Below are positions 1 through 5,085 of a DNA stretch of 5,763 nucleotides, in pieces. The notes beneath the pieces are model-generated. The model saw only the letters and a program-made list of their open reading frames with translations, was not told where the DNA came from and searched no databases. How positions within the stretch are numbered: the first letter of the stretch is position 1; every line of letters begins with the position of its first letter. Where the stretch lies: positions 1 through 5,763 of the forward strand of contig JAIOYD010000109.1 in NCBI GenBank assembly GCA_021741285.1, read 5' to 3'. The translations under genes were made by a program, and so were the position numbers. The DNA is from Rickettsiaceae bacterium. GTDB taxonomy: Bacteria; Pseudomonadota; Alphaproteobacteria; Rickettsiales; Rickettsiaceae.

Positions 1-126
1 CCAGATTTGAATCCGATAGAAAAATTCTGGGCTAATATGAAACGTTGGATAAAGCAACAAATTACGCATTTTAATACTTTATATGACTCCCTAGTTTCTT
101 TCTTTAATTACGCTATCTCAAGTTGA
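1..126 (+). CDS. IS630-family transposase, C-terminal end (partial at window edge)
   Basis: An open frame enters from the left edge and stops with TGA at 124-126, giving the last 41 residues of a protein. It opens with PDLNPIEKFWANMKRWIK, the characteristic C-terminal block of IS630/Tc1-mariner-type DDE transposases. The glutamate in NPIE (seventh visible residue) should be the third catalytic acid that binds metal during strand transfer. The remainder (ITHFNTLYDSLVSFFNYAIS) matches the usual helical tail, so the C-terminus looks complete. Whether the element is intact cannot be judged because the rest lies outside the window. The insertion sequence probably ends within about 10 bp of the stop, where the palindromic repeat begins. 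Such elements insert at TA dinucleotides. The family call is firm; activity is unknown. Confidence 0.85.
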   Translation, partial: PDLNPIEKFWANMKRWIKQQITHFNTLYDSLVSFFNYAISS

Positions 127-135
127 TTTACTATA

Positions 136-241
136 TATAGTTAATTCAGATGAATTTAATGCTAGGCGCGAGGATACGAAGCCTATAGATAATAGGCCAG
201 TGGCAAGCAACGACCCAGCAAGTACATATCAATTAACTATA
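136..241. repeat. Palindromic intergenic repeat with 11-bp terminal inverted repeats (MITE-like)
   Basis: TATAGTTAATT at 136-146 is perfectly complementary to AATTAACTATA at 231-241. Inside, pairing continues with mismatches: AGATG (148-152) against CATAT (225-229), and GCTAGG (161-166) against CCCAGC (214-219) with one A-C mismatch. It closes in a hairpin, GCCTAT (181-186) with ATAGGC (192-197) around a 5-nt loop. The 106-bp unit could therefore fold end to end as one long imperfect hairpin on either strand. Each terminal repeat begins with TA, as expected of a small non-autonomous element using TA target sites. It lies between the convergent transposase and gpsA ends and may act as a bidirectional terminator. 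Rickettsiales genomes carry many palindromic repeats and this one looks like a member of such a family; I cannot confirm copy number. It has no coding capacity that I can see. Confidence 0.7.
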
Positions 242-1175
242 CTAATACCAATTTTGCTACGGACGATGTCATGGGCAAGTTTAGACTATACTTGTCTATG
301 AATCTATGAAGTAATTTTGCTGCTGAAGCTCCTTCAACTAGCACAGGATAGCTTGCAAGAAATTCTTTTGAGTAATTATTTTGATGAAATTCATAGCCAA
401 ATTTTGTATTCCTGGAGGTAGTTGAATAACTTGTTAAAACAAGATCTCCTATTACCGCAGGTAAAGTTAATGACTCTTGGTTGCCTCCAAGAGCTTTTGA
501 AATAATAGCTATCTCCTCAAGGCCCTTGCTTACAAGCCATGCCCTGGCATTTTCACCATAACCTTGAGCCATTAAAATTCCACTTTTTATTGCAATAATA
601 TTTTTAACAATTCCTGCAATTTGAACGGTTATAATATCTGTAGATATAGAAACATCTAGTTGCTCTGAGCTAAGTTCATCAGCTATATAACTAGCTAAAG
701 AACGATCTTGGGAAGTGATAGTTATTGAAGCAAAATTTCCAATAGCAACTTCTTTGGCAAAATTAGGACCAGAAATAAATGCATATGGATTATCAAATTC
801 CTGTTCCATTTTACTGGAAAACAATTGCAATGGTTCCTGGCACATTCCCTTTGTAGCAATCAAAAAAACGGTTTGTGAAGACAAACCCATTTGTTTTAAT
901 TCTTGAATTACACTCTCAAAAGCATGTGAAGGAACAGCAATGACTATAACATCATATCCTGCTAGATCTAGTAGACTTGTGGTGGCGGTAATCCCAGAAG
1001 GTAAAATAGTATCATCAAGATATTTACTATTTTTATGATGGTTATTTATCTCTTCTTCAATACTTATTTCCGGAGTATATATTAAAGCACTCCCATAAAC
1101 TCTTGCAACTATGCAAGCCAGAGCCGTACCCCAGCTTCCACCACCAATAACTGCGAAATTTTTTAGTTTTTTCAT
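237..1175 (-). CDS. gpsA: Glycerol-3-phosphate dehydrogenase [NAD(P)+], C-terminally shortened
   Basis: This cytosolic enzyme reduces dihydroxyacetone phosphate to sn-glycerol 3-phosphate, the backbone for phospholipids. The 312 residues show the NAD-binding Rossmann motif GGGSWGTA (11-18), ATKG (107-110), SGPNFAKEVAIG (135-146), the catalytic lysine in VKNIIAI (K191), and the substrate-site block GDLVLTSYSTTSRNTKFG (243-260) with EG at 281-282. The ATG at 1175 overlaps the mtaB stop by one base (TAATG). An AAAGG seven bases upstream, inside the end of mtaB, supports this start and suggests coupled translation. It is the last gene of the operon. The family is usually about 325-340 residues; here the protein stops just after the LPMTSSVAKL helix, and its TAG is provided by the arm of the adjoining palindromic repeat. 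All active-site motifs precede the loss, so function is plausible but not certain. Confidence 0.95.
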   Translation of the reverse strand: MKKLKNFAVIGGGSWGTALACIVARVYGSALIYTPEISIEEEINNHHKNSKYLDDTILPSGITATTSLLDLAGYDVIVIAVPSHAFESVIQELKQMGLSSQTVFLIATKGMCQEPLQLFSSKMEQEFDNPYAFISGPNFAKEVAIGNFASITITSQDRSLASYIADELSSEQLDVSISTDIITVQIAGIVKNIIAIKSGILMAQGYGENARAWLVSKGLEEIAIISKALGGNQESLTLPAVIGDLVLTSYSTTSRNTKFGYEFHQNNYSKEFLASYPVLVEGASAAKLLHRFIDKYSLNLPMTSSVAKLVLV

Positions 1176-2419
1176 TATGCTACCTTTGCCAGCATGTGTT
1201 TGTCATTAAATTCTGTTAACTGAACATCAATTAACTGGCCTGAAGAAAACTCTCCATCCAGCTTAACTGGAATAAAATTCTCGGCGTGGGCCATATTATT
1301 TTTCTCAACCAGCAATGTAGTTTTTTTTCCCAAATTATACTTAAAGAACTTCTCAATCTCTTTTTGCCCTTCTTCCCTTAGTATTGAAGCTCTTTTCTTC
1401 CTAATATGGAGAGGAACTTGAGGCATTTTTGATGCCGGCGTTCCTTCTCGCTCGGAGTAAGGAAATACGTGTAGATATTGTATATTAGCTTCAGAAATCA
1501 AGCTTCTAGTATTCTCAAACATTTCATCAGTTTCAGTTGGAAAACCCGCAATAATATCGGCTCCAAAAGATACTTCAGGGCGAATAACACGTAGAGATTT
1601 ACAAAATTTAATAACTTGCTCACGATTGTGCCGTCTTTTCATCCGTTTTAAAATCATGTTATCTCCTGCCTGCAGACTGATATGAAAATGGGGCATAAGC
1701 CTTTTTTCATAGGCCATCAAGTTAAATAAATCATCATCAATCTCAGCTACATCAATTGAAGATAGTCTTAACCTATAAAGCTCTGGTACTAAAGAAAGTA
1801 ACCTTTTAATCATCTGCGCAAACGTAGGCATGCCAGGTAAATCACCTCCATAAGCAGTGACATCTACGCCGGTAAGAACGATTTCTTTAAACCCCTCTTC
1901 GGTAAGTGCTCTAACTTGCTGAACAATAACTCCAATTGGTACCGACCTACTATTACCCCTGCCAAAAGGAATCATACAAAAAGTACACCTATGATCGCAA
2001 CCATTCTGCACCTGAATAAAGGCCCTAGCTTTTCCTTCAAAGCTTCGTACTAAATGATTTGCTGTTTCCTTTATCGACATTATGTCATTCACAATTACCC
2101 TTTCTGTGTCCAACGTGTAATGCAAAGGAGAAAGTTTTTCTTCATTACCAATAACTTTATCAACCTCTGGCATATTTGCAAACATCTGGGGCGTGTTTTG
2201 AGCAGCGCAGCCAGTAACAATAATTTTCTTTGTTGGATCTTGTTTTTTAAGTTTACGAATTGCTTGTCTGGCTTGTTTTTCTGCCTCTTTTGTCACAGCA
2301 CAAGTATTAAATACAGCTACATTTTGTATACCACTTTTTACAAGATTTTCTTTTATTATTTCGCTTTCATATGTGTTCAAACGACATCCGAAGGTTATGA
2401 CTTCATGAGTTTCATTCAT
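1175..2419 (-). CDS. mtaB: tRNA (N6-L-threonylcarbamoyladenosine(37)-C2)-methylthiotransferase MtaB
   Basis: This radical-SAM enzyme of the MiaB/MtaB family adds a methylthio group to t6A37 in tRNAs reading ANN codons, using two 4Fe-4S clusters. With the start at 2419 it has 414 residues. The N-terminal methylthiotransferase domain carries its three cluster cysteines: C12 (ITFGCRLN), C40 (FNTCAV) and C71 (VTGCAAQ). The radical-SAM motif GCDHRCTFC gives C141, C145 and C148, and a basic TRAM-like tail follows from about 350. The TFGCRLN form fits MtaB better than MiaB or RimO. A start at 2458 would add 13 residues (MAPPALSLRENIR) not expected of the family. The ATG at 2419 has GAGGGAG nine bases upstream and overlaps the dapF stop by 8 nt, so I chose it. 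The stop overlaps the gpsA ATG. Confidence 0.93.
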   Translation of the reverse strand: MNETHEVITFGCRLNTYESEIIKENLVKSGIQNVAVFNTCAVTKEAEKQARQAIRKLKKQDPTKKIIVTGCAAQNTPQMFANMPEVDKVIGNEEKLSPLHYTLDTERVIVNDIMSIKETANHLVRSFEGKARAFIQVQNGCDHRCTFCMIPFGRGNSRSVPIGVIVQQVRALTEEGFKEIVLTGVDVTAYGGDLPGMPTFAQMIKRLLSLVPELYRLRLSSIDVAEIDDDLFNLMAYEKRLMPHFHISLQAGDNMILKRMKRRHNREQVIKFCKSLRVIRPEVSFGADIIAGFPTETDEMFENTRSLISEANIQYLHVFPYSEREGTPASKMPQVPLHIRKKRASILREEGQKEIEKFFKYNLGKKTTLLVEKNNMAHAENFIPVKLDGEFSSGQLIDVQLTEFNDKHMLAKVA

Positions 2420-3218
2420 ACGAATATTCTCCCTCAAAGACAAAGCTGGCGGGGCCACACATACTTATATTAGCGCCAGTTTTTTCCATTTCCAACCTTC
2501 CCAGCTCAAATACAACTTCCGCCTTATCAGAAACAAAACCAAGGTTATTTGCAGCAGCAAAAGTAGCTATCGCACCACTACCGCACGCGCAAGTGAAACC
2601 AGTTCCTCTTTCCCATACTTTTAGATATATTTTATCATCTTTCACTTCAGCAAAATTGATGTTTATTCCTTCTTTAAATAAATCGATATTCTGGAAATTT
2701 TCTCCAATCACTTTTCTATCTTGGTCAGATAATTTTGAGAAAATTACTAAATGAGGATTAGCCACATCAACGCAAATCATCTCTTTTGGCTCAATCAAGT
2801 GCCTAATAGCCAATTCCCATAGAAGTTCTTTTTTAGGCATCCATGATTCTTCGAAACTCGCAAGCCCTAAATCAACTTTAATTTGACTAGCACTAATATA
2901 TTCACACAAGACTTTTCTACCGTTAACATCAAGAGTAATATTTCGTTTTCCATTTTTCTCAAAGATTAATCTCGATAAACACCTTGAAGCATTGCCACAA
3001 GCTCTCGCTGTTGAAGCATCTTGATTAAATATCCTCATCTTAACAAAATCTTGATTCATTTTATAAATAATCAACTGATCACAACCAACAGCCAATCTTC
3101 TATTCGAAATAGCTTTCGTAAAATCCTTCATATTCATGGCAGAAAGCAATTTCTCTTCGGCAATAATAACAAAATCATTACCTAAGCCATGCATTTTTAC
3201 AAAAGGAATTTTTTTCAT
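2412..3218 (-). CDS. dapF: Diaminopimelate epimerase
   Basis: DapF converts LL-diaminopimelate to meso-diaminopimelate, the cross-linking residue of peptidoglycan and the precursor of lysine, by a cofactor-independent two-cysteine acid-base mechanism in the cytosol. The 268 residues begin with the family signature FVKMHGLGNDF (6-16). The first catalytic cysteine is C74 in ACGNASRC. The second is C212 in ERGTGFTCACGSGA, with E203 close by. VANPHLV (152-158) is the usual substrate-side block. The length is typical. The start at 3218 puts MKKIPFVKMHG at the N-terminus, has AAGG seven bases upstream, and lies 2 nt after the stop of the preceding gene; a start at 3245 would add nine unconserved residues. 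The residues before C74 (NQDASTAR) differ from the common NADGSEAE, a variation I note without concluding loss of activity. Confidence 0.95.
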   Translation of the reverse strand: MKKIPFVKMHGLGNDFVIIAEEKLLSAMNMKDFTKAISNRRLAVGCDQLIIYKMNQDFVKMRIFNQDASTARACGNASRCLSRLIFEKNGKRNITLDVNGRKVLCEYISASQIKVDLGLASFEESWMPKKELLWELAIRHLIEPKEMICVDVANPHLVIFSKLSDQDRKVIGENFQNIDLFKEGININFAEVKDDKIYLKVWERGTGFTCACGSGAIATFAAANNLGFVSDKAEVVFELGRLEMEKTGANISMCGPASFVFEGEYSYE

Positions 3219-3220
3219 TC

Positions 3221-3613
3221 TTATACCTTGGTTGATGCAGAGCATCTATACATTCTCCAGTGAATAATGAAGAAGAAGAAGCCTGTAATAAGCCAACTAA
3301 TACAACTAATGATACTGCTAAGAGCATTACCTTTGACTTCTTTAATATAATCTTCTCTATCAGCAATTCTTTTTTCTTTTATTAACTCAGGTTTAAGCAT
3401 TTTTTGGTGTTCTTTGTCACCAGAAGAAATTTGCTTCTTATGGTCAATATACTTTTCGTCGTTACTAAATTTGCTTAGCTGGCTCATATACTTGTATTCT
3501 GTAAACACAAAGTCTGTTCCACTGTTAAGCATAATACCAATAGTTATCATCATTATGATAGAAGCTACTAAGCATACAATTAAACAATATATTTGAGTTA
3601 AATTCTTGAACAT
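3221..3613 (-). CDS. Unrecognised two-helix membrane protein, first gene of the dapF operon
   Basis: I do not recognise this 130-residue protein. It has two hydrophobic stretches fit for membrane helices: about 9-29 (YCLIVCLVASIIMMITIGIM) and about 98-118 (LSSIISCISWLITGFFFFII). The first follows a short N-terminus with one lysine, and the second is followed by HWRMYR. The 65-odd residues between them are strongly charged, rich in Lys and Glu (about 50-95), and probably helical. By the positive-inside rule both ends are likely cytoplasmic, which would put the charged middle outside the membrane, but the middle is also basic, so topology is uncertain. The ATG at 3613 has AGAAGG ten bases upstream and a good promoter just beyond. 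The TAA is 2 nt before the dapF start. Undisturbed reading, clear hydrophobic pattern and operon fit argue for a real gene. Confidence 0.75.
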   Translation of the reverse strand: MFKNLTQIYCLIVCLVASIIMMITIGIMLNSGTDFVFTEYKYMSQLSKFSNDEKYIDHKKQISSGDKEHQKMLKPELIKEKRIADREDYIKEVKGNALSSIISCISWLITGFFFFIIHWRMYRCSASTKV

Positions 3614-3632
3614 TACTTAAACACCTTCTACT

Positions 3633-3660
3633 ATTAAAAGATCACTTTTCAGTAAGTCAA
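3633..3660 (-). promoter_or_regulatory. Sigma-70-like promoter for the membrane protein-dapF-mtaB-gpsA operon
   Basis: Read on the minus strand, TTGACT (3660-3655) matches the -35 consensus at five of six bases. After a 16-bp spacer, TTTAAT (3638-3633) matches the -10 consensus at five of six. Transcription would start near 3626, leaving a leader of only about 13 nt before the ATG at 3613, so the start may fall within the AGAAGG at 3629-3624. No start site is known; the call rests on sequence match and position. Confidence 0.5.
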
Positions 3661-3682
3661 TATACACGCTTTTAGAGAAAAA

Positions 3683-3711
3683 TTGTAGAAAATAAATTAT
3701 GACTATATGTT
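3683..3711 (+). promoter_or_regulatory. Candidate weak promoter for dapE
   Basis: TTGTAG (3683-3688) and TATGTT (3706-3711) are separated by 17 bp and lie about 30 bp before the dapE ATG. Each matches consensus at four of six bases. In sequence this AT-rich, such matches arise by chance, so this is only the best candidate I see on the plus strand of the 3614-3740 divergent region. The ribosome-binding site is also weak: AGAAG at 3733-3737, only 3 nt from the ATG. Confidence 0.25.
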
Positions 3712-3740
3712 CTAAAAAATAAAAATTAAAATAGAAGTTT

Positions 3741-4877
3741 ATGATAGATGAAATACTTGCGGTTTTAGAAAAGCTAATTAGCTTTAAATCAATTACGCCA
3801 AAAGGCAGTGATGCAATTAAATTCGTTGCTGATTATTTACAAAAACTAGGCTTTAAATGTTTGATAAAAACATTTGGTCCAAAAGAACAAGAAGTAACCA
3901 ATCTTTATGCAACTCTCGGTGACGAAGCGCCTAATATTTGTTTTGCTGGACACATTGACGTAGTTCCTCCAGGAAACACCACCCTATGGCAGTCCGATCC
4001 TTTTCAGATGCAAGTAAAAAATGACCTTGTTTTTGGCAGGGGCACTGTAGACATGAAAGGAGCTATAGCCTGCTCTCTTGTTGCGGTTAGCAAATTTCTT
4101 AGAGAAAATAAAAGCCATAATGGAACGATTAGTTTTCTTTTAACTACCGATGAAGAAGGGGATGGCACTCATGGTTTAAAAGAAATGCTTGAATACCTCC
4201 AAGATATTACACCCAAAATTGATTTTTGTATCCTAGGAGAACCTACTACTAGACATGAAGTTGGAGACACAATCAAAATCGGCAGACGAGGCAGTATAAA
4301 TTTTGACTTAACAATAAAAGGCAAGCAAGGGCATGTTGCTTACCCTGAAAAAGCTATAAATCCAATGCCCATTCTCATCTCCATTTTAAAAGCTCTAGTT
4401 GAAACAAAGCTTGATTCCGGATCAGAATTTTTCCAGAAATCTAATCTTGAGATCACTTCAATCGAAGGACAGAATACAGTACGCAACGTCATACCAGCTC
4501 TCGTGAGTGCAAAATTTAATATCAGATTCAATGAAAAACATATCCCCAGTGAGCTAGCTGCTAAAATAGCTCATACTATTTCTAAATACTCAGATGATTA
4601 TGACCTACAATATTCTTGCACCTCTTTGCCTTTTGTTCAAGCATACTCTAAAGAGATGCAACATTTCGCTGATATAGTTTATGATACATGTGGAATACAG
4701 CCTAAAATTGATACTGGTGGAGGCACCTCAGATGCACGATTTATCCATAAATATACCCAAATTGTTGAGTTTGGACTAAATTGTGATCTTGCCCACAAAA
4801 TCGATGAACATACTAAAATTTGTGATTTACAAACACTCTATAACGTGTATTATAGCTCCTTAGTTAAGCTTTTATAA
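3741..4877 (+). CDS. dapE: Succinyl-diaminopimelate desuccinylase
   Basis: DapE hydrolyses N-succinyl-LL-diaminopimelate to LL-diaminopimelate and succinate, the step directly before DapF. It is a dinuclear zinc peptidase of the M20 family. The 378 residues match the family length. Zinc ligands and catalytic residues appear in order: H71 and D73 (FAGHIDVVPPG), D104 (GRGTVDMKGA), the base E138 and ligand E139 (TTDEEGDG), E167 (LGEPT) and H352 (LAHKIDEH). The dimerisation domain follows GRRGSINFDLTIKGKQGHVAYP near 180-200. TGGGTSDARF, around 330, matches the substrate-binding GGTSDGRF block of known DapE proteins. The ATG at 3741 gives the standard N-terminus (IDEILAVLEKLISFKSITP) although its Shine-Dalgarno is poor. 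The gene is divergent from the dapF operon and is followed 19 nt later by a tRNA gene. Confidence 0.95.
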   Translation: MIDEILAVLEKLISFKSITPKGSDAIKFVADYLQKLGFKCLIKTFGPKEQEVTNLYATLGDEAPNICFAGHIDVVPPGNTTLWQSDPFQMQVKNDLVFGRGTVDMKGAIACSLVAVSKFLRENKSHNGTISFLLTTDEEGDGTHGLKEMLEYLQDITPKIDFCILGEPTTRHEVGDTIKIGRRGSINFDLTIKGKQGHVAYPEKAINPMPILISILKALVETKLDSGSEFFQKSNLEITSIEGQNTVRNVIPALVSAKFNIRFNEKHIPSELAAKIAHTISKYSDDYDLQYSCTSLPFVQAYSKEMQHFADIVYDTCGIQPKIDTGGGTSDARFIHKYTQIVEFGLNCDLAHKIDEHTKICDLQTLYNVYYSSLVKLL

Positions 4878-4896
4878 GGCTTAAGGACAATTTTTT
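4864..4896 (+). terminator. Hairpin plus T-run over the dapE stop codon (possible weak terminator or attenuator)
   Basis: TTAAGCTTT (4864-4872) pairs with AAGGCTTAA (4876-4884), forming a 9-bp stem with one G-U pair and a 3-nt loop. The dapE TAA (4875-4877) lies at the top of it. Six T residues follow at 4891-4896, but GGACAA separates them from the stem, which is unlike a canonical intrinsic terminator, and the stem holds few G-C pairs. It could partly terminate dapE, pause transcription, or form part of a precursor processed to free the tRNA 5' end at 4897. Confidence 0.3.
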
Positions 4897-4981
4897 GCGG
4901 GTGTGGCGGAACTGGTAGACGCCCTAGATTTAGGTTCTAGTGCCGCGAGGCGTGGGGGTTCAAGTCCCTCCATCCGTACCA
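4897..4981 (+). tRNA. tRNA-Leu, anticodon UAG, CCA encoded
   Basis: The 85-nt gene folds as a class II tRNA. Acceptor GCGGGTG (4897-4903) pairs with CATCCGT (4971-4977). Anticodon stem CTAGA/TCTAG (4924-4928, 4936-4940) encloses TTTAGGT, giving anticodon TAG at 4931-4933, which reads CUA and, with an unmodified or suitably modified U34, other CUN codons. The long variable arm (GCC GCGA GGC core, about 4942-4951) is typical of leucine tRNA. The T arm is GGGGG, loop TTCAAGT, CCCTC (4954-4970). Discriminator A at 4978 is the leucine identity base, and CCA is encoded at 4979-4981. The first acceptor pair is a G-U wobble (4897 with 4977). It probably shares a transcript with dapE, since only 19 nt separate them. 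Confidence 0.96.
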
Positions 4982-5037
4982 ATTAAGGATAAATATATAC
5001 AAATTGGTCAGGTAATCTCAACGATACGAATTTTAGG

Positions 5038-5053
5038 GTTAAGATATCCTAAC
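5038..5053. other. 16-bp near-perfect palindrome before tig
   Basis: GTTAAGATATCCTAAC is self-complementary except for one A/C pair (5042 with 5049), centred on GATATC. It lies in the 104-bp gap between the tRNA and tig and overlaps the -35 position of the candidate tig promoter. That placement would suit a dimeric repressor site, but a chance match in AT-rich DNA is possible. The rest of the gap (4982-5085) shows no gene or strong terminator. Confidence 0.25.
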
Positions 5054-5065
5054 ATTCGGTATAAC
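5039..5065 (+). promoter_or_regulatory. Candidate promoter for tig
   Basis: TATAAC (5060-5065) matches the -10 consensus at five of six bases, and TTAAGA (5039-5044) matches the -35 at four of six across a short 15-bp spacer. Transcription would begin near 5072, giving a leader of about 14 nt. The spacing is below optimum and tig may instead be read through from dapE and the tRNA. Confidence 0.25.
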
Positions 5066-5085
5066 ATGTTAAAGTACAAAAATTT

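Noticed and set aside
160..228. Possible structured RNA gene in the G+C-richer core of the palindrome
   Set aside because: It does not fold as a tRNA and I recognise no known RNA family. The symmetry of the whole unit is better explained by a palindromic repeat.
715..906. 63-codon plus-strand frame inside gpsA
   Set aside because: It is antisense to conserved GpsA motifs, resembles no known protein and has no promoter.
2054..2473. 139-codon open frame on the plus strand
   Set aside because: It is fully antisense to the 5' part of mtaB and the end of dapF, both well supported. Its translation is rich in Cys, Phe and Tyr, as expected of the complement of AT-rich coding DNA.
3178..3366. 62-codon minus-strand frame whose start resembles a signal peptide
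   Set aside because: It overlaps the membrane protein and the dapF start in another frame. The hydrophobic run is the out-of-frame shadow of the second membrane helix.
3414..3596. 60-codon hydrophobic plus-strand frame
   Set aside because: It is antisense to the membrane protein; the hydrophobic composition comes from AT-rich complementary sequence.
4340..4531. 63-codon minus-strand frame inside dapE
   Set aside because: It is antisense to the conserved DapE dimerisation domain with no independent support.
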